Of a stretch of 64,000 nucleotides of DNA, positions 26,746 through 38,672 are shown piece after piece (within the stretch, counting starts at the first letter, position 1; each line of letters opens with the position of its first letter). A program made the position numbers and the translations under genes. Below the pieces are notes generated by a model. The model ran no database searches, was not told the DNA's origin, and saw nothing but the letters and a program-made list of their open reading frames with translations. Source of the stretch: Stropharia rugosoannulata (lineage: Eukaryota; Basidiomycota; Agaricomycetes; Agaricales; Strophariaceae); assembly GCA_028532985.1 (NCBI GenBank), contig JANCIK010000005.1, positions 2,734,501 to 2,798,500 on the forward strand, read 5' to 3'.

Positions 26746-28455
26746 ATGTCTTACGCAGACTTTCACCTAGGCAAGCCAGCTCCTCAGGGCCACCAAGAAT
26801 TCAGCTTTGTTATGGCCACCACTGTCGATGACCTCTCCTACACACCGTCCGAGGAAGAAAGGTCCAGGGATGCCGCTCAGTTCGTCGCTACCGGACGCAA
26901 AAGTTGGAAGACATTGAAGGGCAAGGGTGAAGCGGTTTGGCCTCCACTTCTGTAAGAACACGCGCTTTTTCTTCATGCCGATTTTTACTAACCTTGGCGC
27001 AGTGAAGCAGCCCTGCTGGAAGGTATGTATATCAATTTGCTAAAATCATTTCGCGACAGAATGCTTACATTATACCCGTTAATTTTTAAGCTTTGGAAAA
27101 ATACTCCCCTGACGCCGGTAACAGCAAAGGGGACAAGACTATGGGCCGCTTTCCTATGCGCAATCGGTTTATATCCGACTACATATTCGAGACGACAGGC
27201 AAGAGACGAACGCCCAAGCAGGTGGGAAGCCGATTGCAGCAGTTGCGTGACACGTGCAAGAAAGACCACAGTGCGTTATTCTTTTTTTGCTTTGTCTTTT
27301 TTACGTTCTTGCCTGATTATCTTTACCCAGTCCTTGCTTTAATATCTCATCGCCACACCCCGGAGCATTCTTCAATCGATTCTCACAGTAACTACACAGC
27401 ATCCCCCTCCCCACGGCCGGAAAGTCGTCCTCCTCCACCTACGAGTATGAGTAATGTATTTGTTCAGATAGGTCTGCAAGGGGAACTGTGGCCGTCAGCA
27501 ATGCCTACTATCAACCTCGTCAGCAATGATAGCTCTCACGCACAAACTATCCAACTATCCGCATTATCTCAGCAATCTTCTTACTACAGCGAAAATTCAC
27601 TGAATATCCTTCCCTTCTTCTCCAGCGAGATTGAAATTCGTTCACAGTACGCGCTAGAACAGGAATCTACCTTCTTGGTCTACACGAGCAACAGGCGTAC
27701 ACCCATTCACATGGAAAAGGCGCCGCTTGTATGTCTTTCATCACCGGTGCAAAGATCTGGCTGGTTCTATCGTTCTTCGCTCGTTTCTCAATTTTGGGCA
27801 ACACTCTGCTCCACGGAAGGTGAAAATGTTAATCATTGAATAATATACCCCTGATTAACGAGCAGTTTCAGACCTTTCGCAATTCGTAATTGTCCAGCAA
27901 TTAAAGCCTGCGAACGCGGGTGCAATATCGAGCCTGAGCTCTGTCGATAGATGTAGCGCATCACAACAAGTCATATCTGTTGTTTACAAGTTTGATGCGC
28001 GTGTCAGCGCGTCGCGTCGGTCCTCTCTTGTCACTCCGCTGGCGTATCAGAGTGCGACACCAAACACCGAAGTACGTCGTGACATTCTCCAACGATTGAT
28101 ACCCCTTCTCATACCCGCGCAACAGGTCCATTCGGTCTCCTCAGAAATGACTCACACTGGACTTCCCGGCGTCACCTCTCCGTACACATGGCAAATTGAT
28201 GCGGGGAGCGACTTGAGCAACAATGACTGCTACCAGTCTTTGGCAGGCAGATCCCGCCATGTTGATCACAACATGCATTATGTGGGCCAAGCTATGACGG
28301 GCATGGCTACATACAATGCATACCAGCAGCAGCAATCATGCGCCGTTCCCGAATTACATGTGAAAGAAAGCCAAGACGCCTGGGGAAGAGCCAACATCCA
28401 CGCGCCAGTCCCCCTGCAACACTCTCATCAGCTTGATAACTTCTACTATCCATAA
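26746..28455 (+). CDS. TEA/ATTS-domain transcription factor (AbaA/Tec1-like)
   Basis: This is a DNA-binding regulator of the TEA family, which controls development or filamentation in fungi. Five exons are inferred, one of only 20 nt (27003-27022). The TEA domain starts at WKTLKGKGEAVWPPLLEAAL, continues LEALEKYSPD, and ends with the recognition helix region FISDYIFETTGKRRTPKQVG then SRLQQLRDTC. A glycine/charged insertion (NSKGDKTMGR) lies in the middle. The remaining 330 or so residues are Ser/Pro/Gln-rich and low in motifs, ending HQLDNFYYP. The intron 27271-27330 is 60 nt with no stop, so retention would keep the frame. The rest of the protein is poorly conserved, so the downstream exon model is less certain than the TEA domain. 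Confidence 0.87.
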
Positions 28456-29478
28456 TCAACTATTCTCCCGAATGCGCTTCAGCTGGCTCTCTTGTGCATT
28501 CCTAGTCTAGCGGCCTCTGGAACAATTTGGAAAGACGATGTACTACTACTTCATAATTGGTGTAGCTTTTTCCTGGTTATAAGTTATCGGGTTTGCGTTC
28601 GGTTCCTATCTTGCTTTGTGTGTACTACTAATTCAGCTATAAACATCTATCCCTAAATCCCCTGTATTTTTTGCTATATCAATAGCGGTGCTTTCCTACC
28701 AAATGTACATACAGAAGAGTAGTTTGAGATCTGAAAAAAAATGTATGTTCTATTTTCTATCAATGAAATGCACAGTCACTACTGGAATGTCTGGAACTTG
28801 ATTGGCCTAGCTGCACCGCTACAGGCCGCTGCTTGCCGCTGTTGGGTTTCCACTAAACCCATTTGTAAAGTTCTGTTTTTCGTCGGGTTGGCGGAACTAA
28901 AAATATATCCGGTCGTTCTGAGCTATATCAGTTAGAAAAATTAGACATACTTGGCCCGCTAATTTCCAGGTTCAGTACATGGTCAGTACTTAACATAACA
29001 GTGGTAGTAAAATTACATACTAAATATTTGCGGAATTCTCTTACCTTCGACCCAAGACATAAAGGAGCTTAAAGAGCCTTGACTATCGACAACGCGTTCA
29101 TCAACTTCCAGGCAGCAACATGGTGAGAACATCAAGTCAGTGGCATCTGTGACACCTCTACTACATAGCCTCGGTCGATGTATAACACACTTCTGCCACA
29201 AAACGTATAGGTACCTGTACTATATTCGGGCTGATACAGAATACGAACTTGAGCAGTGCGAGGTACTGTGTAAATGTGATGTCCTTCGCAAGGAACGTCC
29301 GCCCGACAGTGTGTTAAATAAAGGAAAAAGATGAATCGACGGTGCACACGTCAACCTTTATAGTGCAGACTGGGGTGAAGCCGTTGGTTACAATTCAACG
29401 GCAGCAGCGGGCAGGGTTATCGCTGAACTGAAGCCATTGATTATTCTAGTACAACGATCAGTCAAACTGGTGTATCGG
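28456..29478. other. convergent intergenic stretch
   Basis: This separates the 3' ends of the TEA gene (plus) and TAN1 (minus). Short frames at 28741-28935 and 29013-29347 have no recognisable motif. No RNA gene or repeat is seen. Confidence 0.55.
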
Positions 29479-30920
29479 TCAAGTAGCTTCTTTATCGATC
29501 TCCTCTTCTGTAGTACCTGGTTCTCCTGGTTCTCCTTGGGTGGCGGCAGCGTTTGCGACTTTTCCGATATTAGTATTTATTTTGGATTCTTCTGTATCCG
29601 CTAGGGTAATCTCCTCGGTTTCAGGGCCAAGTGTCTCCTTTGTCTTTGTGGAATTGACCATTACTCGTCCCTCTTCCGGAATCCCTGCTAGCCTTTTCTT
29701 GTTCACAATTTCACTTACGTTGAATTTTTGGTGTTGATAGTAATCCTCCACAATTGACACACCACATACGCTCTAGAACTTCACTTTTAGGTTTATGTTG
29801 ACCACCGAAAAGAATAAACAGGTACCTTAAAAACTTCGACTAGTATGAAGATCTGAGGGTTCTCCAAGTCAACTTTGTGACCTTCGGGAACACTCTGAGC
29901 TATTGTTTGTATGAGCATGGGTCGAGGAATTGTGTTGTGATTGCGGACACGCAATTCAATTTTGTACTATGATGAAAAGAGGTAAGTCTCATCTGAGGGC
30001 CGTAGGGGCTGCATTACCGTAAATTCAACGTCTGGGTGTTTATCGAAGAAATCTTTGAAGACCCGGGCGCAAAGAGATTGTATTTCCGGGACATTAGCGA
30101 CACAAGTCCCTGAGATCGGAACGAGGCGCTGGAGAAATCTAAGTATGAATATATAGAAAAGAAAAATTGAAAATGCCGCTCATAATTAAGGGTCTTGGAA
30201 ACGCACCGAACTCGCGAGACACCCGTAGCTTCGACAATGTCTATGTACTTCACCACGAGCTCTACAGGATCCACGGGAGGTTTACATGATATAAATAGTA
30301 CTAATGTCGGTTATAATGTATCAGTATGATATGCATTCCCTTGAGCCACGGGTCTTACCACACGGTGTATTCGTCTGGCAGTTGGCTAATGCGAAAGATC
30401 AATGTACCGCCATAACCGCCAAGCACAGGACTTTGGAAACATACCAAAACGTTGCTGGGAATTTCCACTCCGGGGTCGTTTCAAGTCTGAGAGTTCCTTC
30501 GCGACTTGCTCTTCTAAACTAAGACCGGCGTCGCCCTCATCGTCCGAGTCTTTCCAGTCTACAGACTCTGTTGGCCAGATCTCCGATGCTATCTACAAGG
30601 CGTCAACTAAGACCGATGAAATTTCTGGAATGCATAAACCGATTCAAATAATTCATACACCTCTCCAACTGCTTGCTTCTCCTTTCCTTTTACGCCTAGC
30701 CCTGGTTAGAATCTAACTTATAAATCATTAGGAACGACTCACAGCTCACCCAGACACCCGGCCCCTCAACATGCCTCTTGCCCCAAATTGGAGTTCCGTC
30801 CTTGTTCACGGAATGTTACAACCAGTCAGTCGAGCAACCGATAGCTGATACCCTCACAGATCTATATTTCTTCTTCCGCCTGTCGTCTCCAGACTGCGAT
30901 TTTCGTTTGCCATCAGACAT
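29479..30920 (-). CDS. TAN1: tRNA acetyltransferase TAN1, THUMP domain
   Basis: TAN1 is the tRNA-binding partner needed for N4-acetylcytidine at position 12 of tRNA-Ser and tRNA-Leu. Nine exons are joined from ATG at 30920: MSDGKRKSQSGDDRRKKKY, then DGTPIWGKRHVEGPGVWVSC, VKGKEKQAVGEVYELFESIA, FISCKPPVDPVELVVKYIDI, GVSRVRFLQRLVPISGTC, the THUMP core (YKIELRVRNHNTI, QTIAQSVPEGHKVDLENPQI) and SVCGVSIVEDYYQHQKFNV. The C-terminus is an acidic, Thr/Glu-rich tail. The gene is divergent from the aminopeptidase at 31407 with 486 bp between starts. All exons splice in frame. Confidence 0.92.
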
Positions 30921-31406
30921 AAATGTAGATGATACTCGGACTAGCGAGAGAATCTATGTAGTAAGATGGTAGCTATTGAGCCGTTATGTTTAGCGAATGT
31001 TGCTTGGAGAAGAATCAAGATCACTATAATTATTTCTCTCAGCAGAATCGACAAAATGGCGAGTCATGTGAAGCGGCGCCGTCGGTCCGGCATTCACCTC
31101 CGTGGAGTCGGTGGTCACAGCCGCATCCCGCTGGCATCCCTATGATCAAGTCCTCATGCAACTATGCTTTGCAATTTATACGCGACTGCTCCCTGAGAAG
31201 AAATACGGTCTGCGCCATATGATACTACAAGATTAAGTAAGAAAGATCAAGTTGGAATAAGCTTGCAAGCCGGTCACGCTACAACCATGTTCTGCCATTT
31301 GGAGGTAAAGCCTGACCTATCAGGCTGGGGAAATTGTGCCACTCTCGACACAACCCCATCATCCTAAACATTGTTCTCCGGACAGGGTACAAATCCCTTG
31401 GATAGC
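30921..31406. other. divergent promoter region
   Basis: This 486 bp lies between the ATGs of TAN1 (minus) and the aminopeptidase (plus) and must carry both promoters. No additional gene or repeat is seen. Confidence 0.6.
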
Positions 31407-34082
31407 ATGGCGGACATATCGGTCGACACAATGACCCAATCAAACTGCAATCATATCCGGACCAAACATATAACCTTTGAATGGGAAGTAGACTTTGACT
31501 CGGAGGTCTTGAGCGGGTCGGCGACACACACTATGGAAGTGACGCAAAGTGGACTCACGGAGATTATGTAGGCTTCAGCGCTTAGATATAATGCAACAGA
31601 GACATGTTGATGGATTTTCGTCCCAGCTTTGATACAAGTGATTTAAACATCAGAGCAGTTGCCGTGGACGGAGTTCCAGCCGAAGTGAGTGTAGAAGCTG
31701 AAACTTCAACGTACCCACCAAATGCTCAACTTTGCATGCAGTATGTGCTAGACGTACGGCATCCCACCATGGGATCAGCGCTGCGCATATCGTTGCCCGG
31801 AAGCAAGGATCAAGGAGCAACCGTTCTCGTAGAGATTGCCTACAAAACAGGAGTGAAAAACAGCGCGCTACAATGGCTAGGCAAAGAGTAAGCACGCAAC
31901 CATCTTGGAGTGGATTAGTTGGCGGTTTCTAACGAAGGCCGGAAACAGACAAACGCAGGGGAAGTTACACCCCTATCTGTTCAGCCAATGCCAGCCAATA
32001 TATGCACGAGCGCTCGCTCCCTTACAAGGTCTCTAGCAAGTTTCGGCTTCTCGTTCGCTGCAGTGTGAATAATTTTAAATTTTACAGATACTACCGCCAA
32101 TAAATTTGTTGGTGACCTGTACATTGTCCCTACCCTTCATTTGTGTCTCATTTGTCTTGCTTAAGACCTACAGTGCGGATGTATCAGCAAACCAGCCAGT
32201 ATTGCTCTCTGCCAGACGGGTATACCCTCCGGTCAGCGGCGCACCTCACGAGGGAAAGGTGATCGGGAAAGACATAGTAACCTACAGATATAACCAGGTG
32301 TGAAGAATGGAATCGGCACAGGTTATGATTTTAACAATATTAATACTACAGCCGGTCCCTATTCCTTCCTACTTACTTGCTATTGCTGTCGGCAATGTCC
32401 GCTATCTCCCCTTCGACATACCTGAAGGGAAAGATTGGACGAGTGGCATCTGGGCCGAACCTGAATGTATCGAAGCCGCGCATTGGGAATTTAGAGACGC
32501 AACGACACAGTGAGTCTCTTTCTTAAAGTATATTTATTAAGCCTGACAATATGGAAAATCTGCAGATATTTAACGGAAGAGGAAAAGGTCGTAGCACCGT
32601 ACCAATTTGGTGTATATGATTTGTTGGTGCTCCCGCCCTCGTTTCCATATGGGGGAATGGTAAAGCCTCTACCCAATACATAAAATTCATGGGCTTGGTG
32701 CATACTGACGCAAAATTTCAAAGGAAAATGCCTGTTTATCCTTCTTAACGCCAAGTGAGCTTTTTTCTTTTTTCTTGCAGGGGTGCCATGAAACCTCATG
32801 AAACTCAATCGTGTCATGCAGCATTGCTAACCGGGGATCGGACTCTTGTAAACGTCGTGGTGCATGAACTGACACACTCATGGTTCGGGAACGGCATCAC
32901 GTAAATACCCCGTCAATATGTTACGGTTAAGCGCTCATCGATCACTAGACATGCCAACCCTTCTCATTTTTGGCTGAACGAGGGTTGGACGACATATATG
33001 GAACGACTTCTCCGAGAATTAACAGATGGTCCTGCCGCCCGCGGACTTGCATATGTTATCGGGGCAAAGTCCTTGTACAATGCATTGAAACAATTCCAAA
33101 ATAGACCAAAATATCAGCGTCTTGTGATACCTTTCAACGAGGGCGAAGACCCAGACGGTGCCTACAGTCGCGTTCCCTATGAGAAGGGTGCCAACTTTAT
33201 TCTGCATCTTGGTGTGTTATTTACTAAGTACCAGTTTTGGAAATCGGATTTCTTCTAAATCATCTTATTATTGAAGAACGTATTTTAGGCGGACTGGAAA
33301 AATTCCTGCCATACATCAAAGACTATTTTCTCACTTTTAAAGGCAGGAGCATAAGGACTGCCGAATGGAAGGAGCATCTCTACACCTATTGGTCACTTCA
33401 CGGAGGACAGGAAAAGCTCAGTGTTCTTGACAGTGTTAACTGGGACGCGTGGCTGTACGGCGAAGGTTTAGACCTTCCCGTCAAAATGGAGTACGATGAA
33501 AGTCTTGCCCTCGTTGCGTATGATTTAGCCGAGCGGTGGCACGCTGCCCGCAGCGTCGTTTCAGAGATACCGGATTTCAAGGAATCTGATTTAGATTCCT
33601 TCGACTCCAATCAAATCAGTGCGCCGCTTTCCTCACATACATTGTTAGGAGCTGACAGCCTATTCTAGTCGTATTCCTTGAGAAGCTGGAGTCATATCCA
33701 CCACTCCCACACGATCTGATATATCAGCTTGGAGACATCTACAAGTTGGCAAGCACACCAAACTCCGAAATACGACTTCGATTCTATCAGATAGCTCTTG
33801 CAGACGCTAAATCTCCAGCTGCGAAACACTTTACACCTAGAGTCGCACAATGGATAACGGGCACAGATGGGTCTGGTATTATCAAGGGTAGGATGAAATT
33901 CTGTCGACCTATGTTTAAAGCCATCGCCGCGGCCGACGAGGTGTTGGCCATTGAATACTGGACCAGGGCCAGAAGTCAATATCATCCTGTGGCTATAAGA
34001 ATGATTGACAGGGTGAGCTTCGCTGGCAAGTACTGTATCTGAAAACTCCTTAATCTATCTACAGGATCTTGGGCTCGCTTGA
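31407..34082 (+). CDS. LAP2: Leukotriene A-4 hydrolase homologue / M1 aminopeptidase
   Basis: This is a zinc metallopeptidase of family M1, the fungal relative of LTA4 hydrolase. It trims N-terminal residues from peptides and may have epoxide hydrolase activity. Thirteen exons are joined. The N-terminal domain includes [20 protein letters not shown] and [16 protein letters not shown]. The substrate-binding motif is [14 protein letters not shown]. The zinc site is [13 protein letters not shown] (HExxH) with the distal Glu in [12 protein letters not shown]. The C-terminal helical domain includes [17 protein letters not shown] and [23 protein letters not shown]. Exon 32088-32107 is only 20 nt. 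The apparent interruption at 32640-32850 is two introns, not a frameshift, so the gene is intact. Confidence 0.93.
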
Positions 34083-34310
34083 TTCCCTGGGAGGAAGTTA
34101 GGAGGAACGACTTTGTTATTTTGACCGTTTTCTTTGGCTACAAAATATGTCTACAGAGAAACTATGAGTTGCGAGTACTTTACGCCTCTGGAGAAAGTAG
34201 TCAGCACTGAAGTCAGCGTATACAAACGGAATAAGGTTTATGCATTCTAGCAGGGCGAGTGTCAAGAGACAATTTATGGACTATATTATGCTGCATTCAC
34301 TAAATGACAG
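34083..34310. other. short intergenic stretch before tRNA
   Basis: This is the 3' flank of the aminopeptidase gene. Nothing else is visible. Confidence 0.5.
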
Positions 34311-34382
34311 GCCGCGTTGGCGTAGTGGTAGCGCGTCTCACTTGTAATGAGAAGGTCACTCGTTCAATCCGGGTACGTGGCA
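34311..34382 (+). tRNA. tRNA-Thr (anticodon UGU)
   Basis: The 72-nt cloverleaf folds by eye. The acceptor stem is GCCGCGT with ACGTGGC (one G-U pair) and discriminator A. The D arm is GCG...CGC around AGTGGTA. The anticodon stem TCTCA/TGAGA encloses the loop CTTGTAA, giving anticodon TGT (Thr). The T arm is ACTCG/CGGGT around TTCAATC. There is no intron. Box A (TGGCGTAGTGG) and box B (GTTCAATCC) are present, and a T-run follows. Confidence 0.93.
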
Positions 34383-34386
34383 TTAA

Positions 34387-34391
34387 TTTTT
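34387..34391 (+). terminator. RNA polymerase III terminator for tRNA-Thr
   Basis: A run of five T begins four bases after the tRNA 3' end. A second run of eight T at 34404-34411 could act as backup. Confidence 0.7.
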
Positions 34392-34470
34392 GAACTTTCC
34401 CCCTTTTTTTTAATGTCCTCATTACTCAAAGTCCCAGGTGACATCTCACTGCTCAGGAGTCAGAACTTAG

Positions 34471-34508
34471 AAGTCTCCAGAGTCCAGGACTCCAGACTCC
34501 AGAGACTT
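34471..34508. repeat. short inverted and tandem repeat
   Basis: AAGTCTC at 34471 pairs with GAGACTT at 34502-34508, enclosing overlapping CTCCAGA/GTCCAG units. It lies 90 bp downstream of the tRNA. Function unknown; it may be a chance low-complexity hairpin. Confidence 0.4.
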
Positions 34509-35443
34509 TGAAGTTCGAAGTCCTGCCCGCTAAGCCTTTCCTTCTAATTTATGCAAAACATGTCACAAATTACATTTACAATACGTTAAACATTTTCCAA
34601 TCGAGTTTTGAGTTTATAAATTTACTTCAGTTCGCTACAATTATAACGCGCCAGGAGCCCTTGCTGAACCCAGGATCTCTGGTTCGTGCATTCTGCCAAG
34701 GCTTTGAAGTTTGAACATTCGAAATCACTATAATCCCACTCTTGTTTTGCCTTTGTAGGTCTCGCTCGTTAAGCCCGCAAGGAATGATCTTCGAGTAACT
34801 TTTGAAGTGCCGGCCAGTCTCACCGTAAATGGAATATAGAAAAACGGATACGCTCGCCTTCAATGACATAATTACAAGTCCAAGCACGCATTCCAGTTTC
34901 ATCTTACCCCTTGCTTCTTTGATGGTCGAATTTGCCTGGATGCAGTTCCACATAGGACATTGGCACTCCTGCGAAAAGATTTCCATATAATCAAGTTATT
35001 TTTGTGAAGAGCTTCGACATGGTTCGGTGGCCAAGAAAGCATACATAAGTAGTAAACATGGTTATAATTAATAGTTGGCTTGCCAACCAGCAATAATGAT
35101 GTAAGTACGAAAACACGACTGAGGAATAAACCGGAATAAGTGAGCGTTGTCAATTTAGTACACGGAAATGATTGGGAAGCCTGTAATATGGATTCGGAAT
35201 GGGGTCAACAGAAATGTGATGGACATGTGTACAGTTGTACAGTGTTGGTGGGTGTAAAGATACACGGTCAAGAAAATGGGGTAAGCGATGAGACGAGAAA
35301 CGGCAGTTGGCGCTGGAAGGCGCATAAATAGGGAAGGCGATAGCAGCACAGCAAAGAAAAGGCGGAATTATTCACAAGAGACCCGGAATAGAGGAAATAG
35401 CATTGATACCAGGCCAATTAGCGGGCCCTTCGAGTGCATTCAA
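34509..35443. other. intergenic stretch
   Basis: This is AT-rich sequence between the tRNA gene and the 3' end of the G-alpha gene. Open frames of 60-119 codons on both strands carry no recognisable motif. Confidence 0.55.
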
Positions 35444-37423
35444 TCATACAAGCGCAGCAGACTGGAGGTAGCCCCTAAATATCGAGTCTCTCACTGGAAA
35501 TATATTCAGCACACAGGGCACCTATAAAGCTTATAAGCACTATGATTGGCTTACCATTTCCGATAATGCGCTGGGTAGCCTTAGTGTCCTACACAAGCAA
35601 AATTAAATTAATCTTGCGGTGAAGAACGAGATGAAACATACCACTACGCTAGTAAAGTGAGTGTACAAGACTCGTCGATTTTCGTTGTTCCGCCTATGAA
35701 CTTGCAAGAAGTGCGCACGGAAGTACTGTACGACAGTCTCATAGTCGTTTGATCTCTCTCCGAAGGAGGTGATGCTGCATAGGCTTATCAGCGGTGTTGC
35801 GTGACGGTGATAAGAGTATTTGCATACTATTTCCGAACTTTCAGCCCTTTCTCAAGCTTCGCCCTTAAAAGGTCAGTTTTATCTTATGGAAACGTGAGAA
35901 GATCAATTGATTCTTTGATGTATTACACGTACTAAGGAAGAGAACGAGGTGGACGCTCTTTAGTAGTGCATTAGAACATATCTGTGTGAATAGTTGAAGA
36001 GAGTCGTCGATTCTGTTTGTCCGGGGATCTTCTTCTAGATACTGAAATAAATGTTAGTTGTGTCCCATTTACAGGAGGGGGAGAAGGATAGGCCCACCTG
36101 GTCAAATGCGCTAACAGGGGCGACAAAGATAATGGCATTCGCATCATCAAAGTACGGAACCCACGAATGCCGCTGACCACGGGCACCGCCCACGTCGTAC
36201 AAGTGCCAGGTTACAGCCTTTCCATGGATATTAACGTCAAAGATATGCTCAGCCACACCCATGGTCTGGATGCGGGCGTGCAGAATGTCATCTACGATCA
36301 TTTCGGTCAATGTATGCGCCAACATTTATTGAACAATCAGCATACCAGTTGTGGGTACGTAGTCTGCGGCCGCAACACGGGAGATGTGCTTCAAGAAACT
36401 ATAAATAAAGTGTTTAGAGCATGAATAGCTGCTGAGATGGGTGACATACAATTCAGACCATTCGTCTAGCTTCAGGCGGCGTTTAGCAATTAGCTGCTTA
36501 ACGGTTGGATGTCCCCAAAGTTCATGAATATCTACTTCGTTCTCTTCCAGCAAACGTGCAACCTGCTCGACCATAGGGTCAGGAGGGACTTCAGACGAGG
36601 CGCTTTCCCGTGACTTCTTCTCGCTGGTGGTAGGTCGTTTTTGTTTGATTTTTCCAAATGCACTTTCAATGGTTCGAGCCTGCCAACCGCTGCGGACATA
36701 TACACCCCCTTTGCCGGAACCAGAGACGGAGATACCGCCACTGAGCCTGTCTGCAAGCTGTGCATCCATATCGATTAAGGATGACAGTCTGCGCCGCAAG
36801 TTTGCAATGTGCATCGCTCCAGAGCTTGCAGATGCTGAAGGGCTAGCAGACGAACCGGAATGACCGGCAGAGCTCTGAGCACCGTTAGAGTCTCCTACTT
36901 CCATGAGAGATGTAGACGGAGAAGGCTGATCTGCAATGGCATGACCTTTCACAACTCGAGGGCGTATGTCGTCCAGGCCCGGGGTATCATCACCATCGTC
37001 AGCGACGTCATCCCATGCTTCCAGAGTAGTAAGAATGTGCTTCAGAGACCGTACAACGTTAAAGTAGATAACAGTCCTCCATGAGAGGCGTTCCTGGTCA
37101 ATGGAATTCGGCTTATACATGAGCTGAAACTGCTTCTGCAGCGTTGACTTCCCGCTTTCGGCTTGACCAAGAAGTAGCAGCTACAAAATAGTAAGTATAT
37201 GCGCGCTCAAATATATGTTTTGAAGTCTGACTTTAACGTCTGTCCGTTTCTTCTTCATTCGCTCTCGTTCTTCCCTCAGGTCCTCGTCGATTTGTTCAGA
37301 TATGCGCTTAGCCTCGGCCTCATTTTCAAGGCGAATAGCGCGCTCCGATTCCGTCTCGGACACTGGTGGTTTCATAGCCGCGGTAATGGGGTCATCCTGG
37401 CTGTATAAGGAGGGGGAACGCAT
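35444..37423 (-). CDS. Non-classical G protein alpha subunit
   Basis: This is a heterotrimeric-type G-alpha of about 540 aa, far longer than the usual 350. Nine exons are inferred. Motifs are P-loop LLLLGQAESGKSTLQKQF, switch I ARIQTMGV with the catalytic Arg, switch II DVGGARGQRHSW, FLNKTDLL (NKxD) and TKAT, ending NVRDSIFRGYLQSAALV. The switch II Gln of DVGGQR is Ala (36182-36184). The N-terminus (MRSPSLYSQDD) has no Gly2 for myristoylation. A long acidic and Ser-rich insertion (about 36790-37030) sits in the helical domain. The 51-nt intron 36399-36449 has no in-frame stop. The start is divergent from a cyclophilin gene, 125 bp apart. Confidence 0.9.
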
Positions 37424-37548
37424 TGTGAGTGCGGGGAAGTGATGGTGGTAAAGAAAGAGTCCAAGGTTTTCAATCCCAAGGGCGTGTGACCCCTAATCCA
37501 TTCTGTCACAGAATGACGGTCGCACACTTTGCCGATACACGTCTAAAC
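37424..37548. promoter_or_regulatory. bidirectional promoter, G-alpha / cyclophilin
   Basis: Only 125 bp separate the G-alpha ATG (minus) and the cyclophilin ATG (plus). Both promoters and 5' UTRs must share or overlap this interval. No clear TATA box is seen. Confidence 0.55.
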
Positions 37549-38319
37549 ATGGTACTGTCGTCTGTTCCATCATCATACCGCCGCATACTGACACCTTTCG
37601 CAGTCTGTAACGCTCCACACGACCCACGGCGACCTCAAGGCGCGCTGAATTCTCTCCATTGTATCCATAGACGCTTTCTTACCGTGCAAACAGCTAGAAA
37701 TATTCTGTGAAGCAACGCCAAAGGCCGCCGAAGTGCGTGTAATTACCCTTTCGCCCGTACGCTTTGCATTGATCCAACTGTCTAGAATTTTTTGGCGTTA
37801 TGTGCATCAGGCTACTATGACGGATGCATCTTTCATCGTAATATCAGAGGATTCATGGTGCAGACTGGCGATCCAACGGGGTCCGGAAAGGGAGGTCAGA
37901 GCATATGGGGTGCCCCATTTTCTGACGAAGTCAGATCAACACTCAAGGTGTGGCTTCTCTATCATAAGTCATTTCCGTGATTACAATTACACCGTAGTTC
38001 AATACCCGGGGAATAGTCGCGATGGCCAACTCTGGTCCCGATACCAATAAATCACAGTTTTTTATCACTTACAACAAGCAAGCGCATTTAGACGGCAAGT
38101 ACACCATCTTTGGCAAAGTTATTGATGGTGCAGATTCTACACTGGACTCCATCGAACGCGTGCCGGTGAATAATAAAAATCGACCACTGAGTGAGATCAA
38201 ATTGATTGATGTGAGCTCCTACCAACTATCTGCCTTCTCCCTATAATCAAGTGCGTAAAATCCAGATAACAATTCATTCAAACCCTATTGCGGATGCGGA
38301 ATTAGCTGCGCGGCGATGA
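37549..38319 (+). CDS. CYP10: Peptidyl-prolyl isomerase, PPIL3-type cyclophilin
   Basis: This is a single-domain cyclophilin of the PPIL3 group, which is linked to the spliceosome. Six exons are inferred. The first contributes only the ATG (37549-37551). The second encodes [12 protein letters not shown] and is followed by a GC-donor intron (37640-37693). Then come [39 protein letters not shown] (with active-site Arg and the FMVQ motif), [35 protein letters not shown] and the tail [15 protein letters not shown]. Length and the NPIADAE tail fit the family. Core catalytic residues are present. Confidence 0.92.
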
Positions 38320-38672
38320 TGCGTGGGGGACTTGTTCCACATTCGACTTCTATTACTAGCGGAAGAAGTTGTCGACTACGTTGTTTGTGACCTCGAAGCT
38401 GGATAAGCCGCTTTTGGTGTTTCTCAGGGATCCGATTTTCAGAATTTTGGGAAAGTTCGACCAGCACCGCCTGGTGCTGCAAATTTACCATCTCGACCCG
38501 ACATGCACTCCCATGCTTTCATATGAAGGCCTTTGCTTACCTTTTCCCATCCGTATCATAACACCAGTAAAGATTATGTAAAAAATCCTCGTCCATCTCA
38601 TTGTTCATCTGCTTTGTGAGCGTAGGTGAGCGTACGAGCACCTCACACTTAGTCGCGTGGATGCAGTCTAGA
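38320..38672. other. convergent intergenic stretch
   Basis: This lies between the 3' ends of the cyclophilin (plus) and the capping protein (minus). No gene or repeat is seen. Confidence 0.55.

Noticed and set aside
32640..32850. apparent frame break in the LTA4 hydrolase gene
   Set aside because: Two GT-AG introns restore [19 protein letters not shown] in frame, so the gene is intact.
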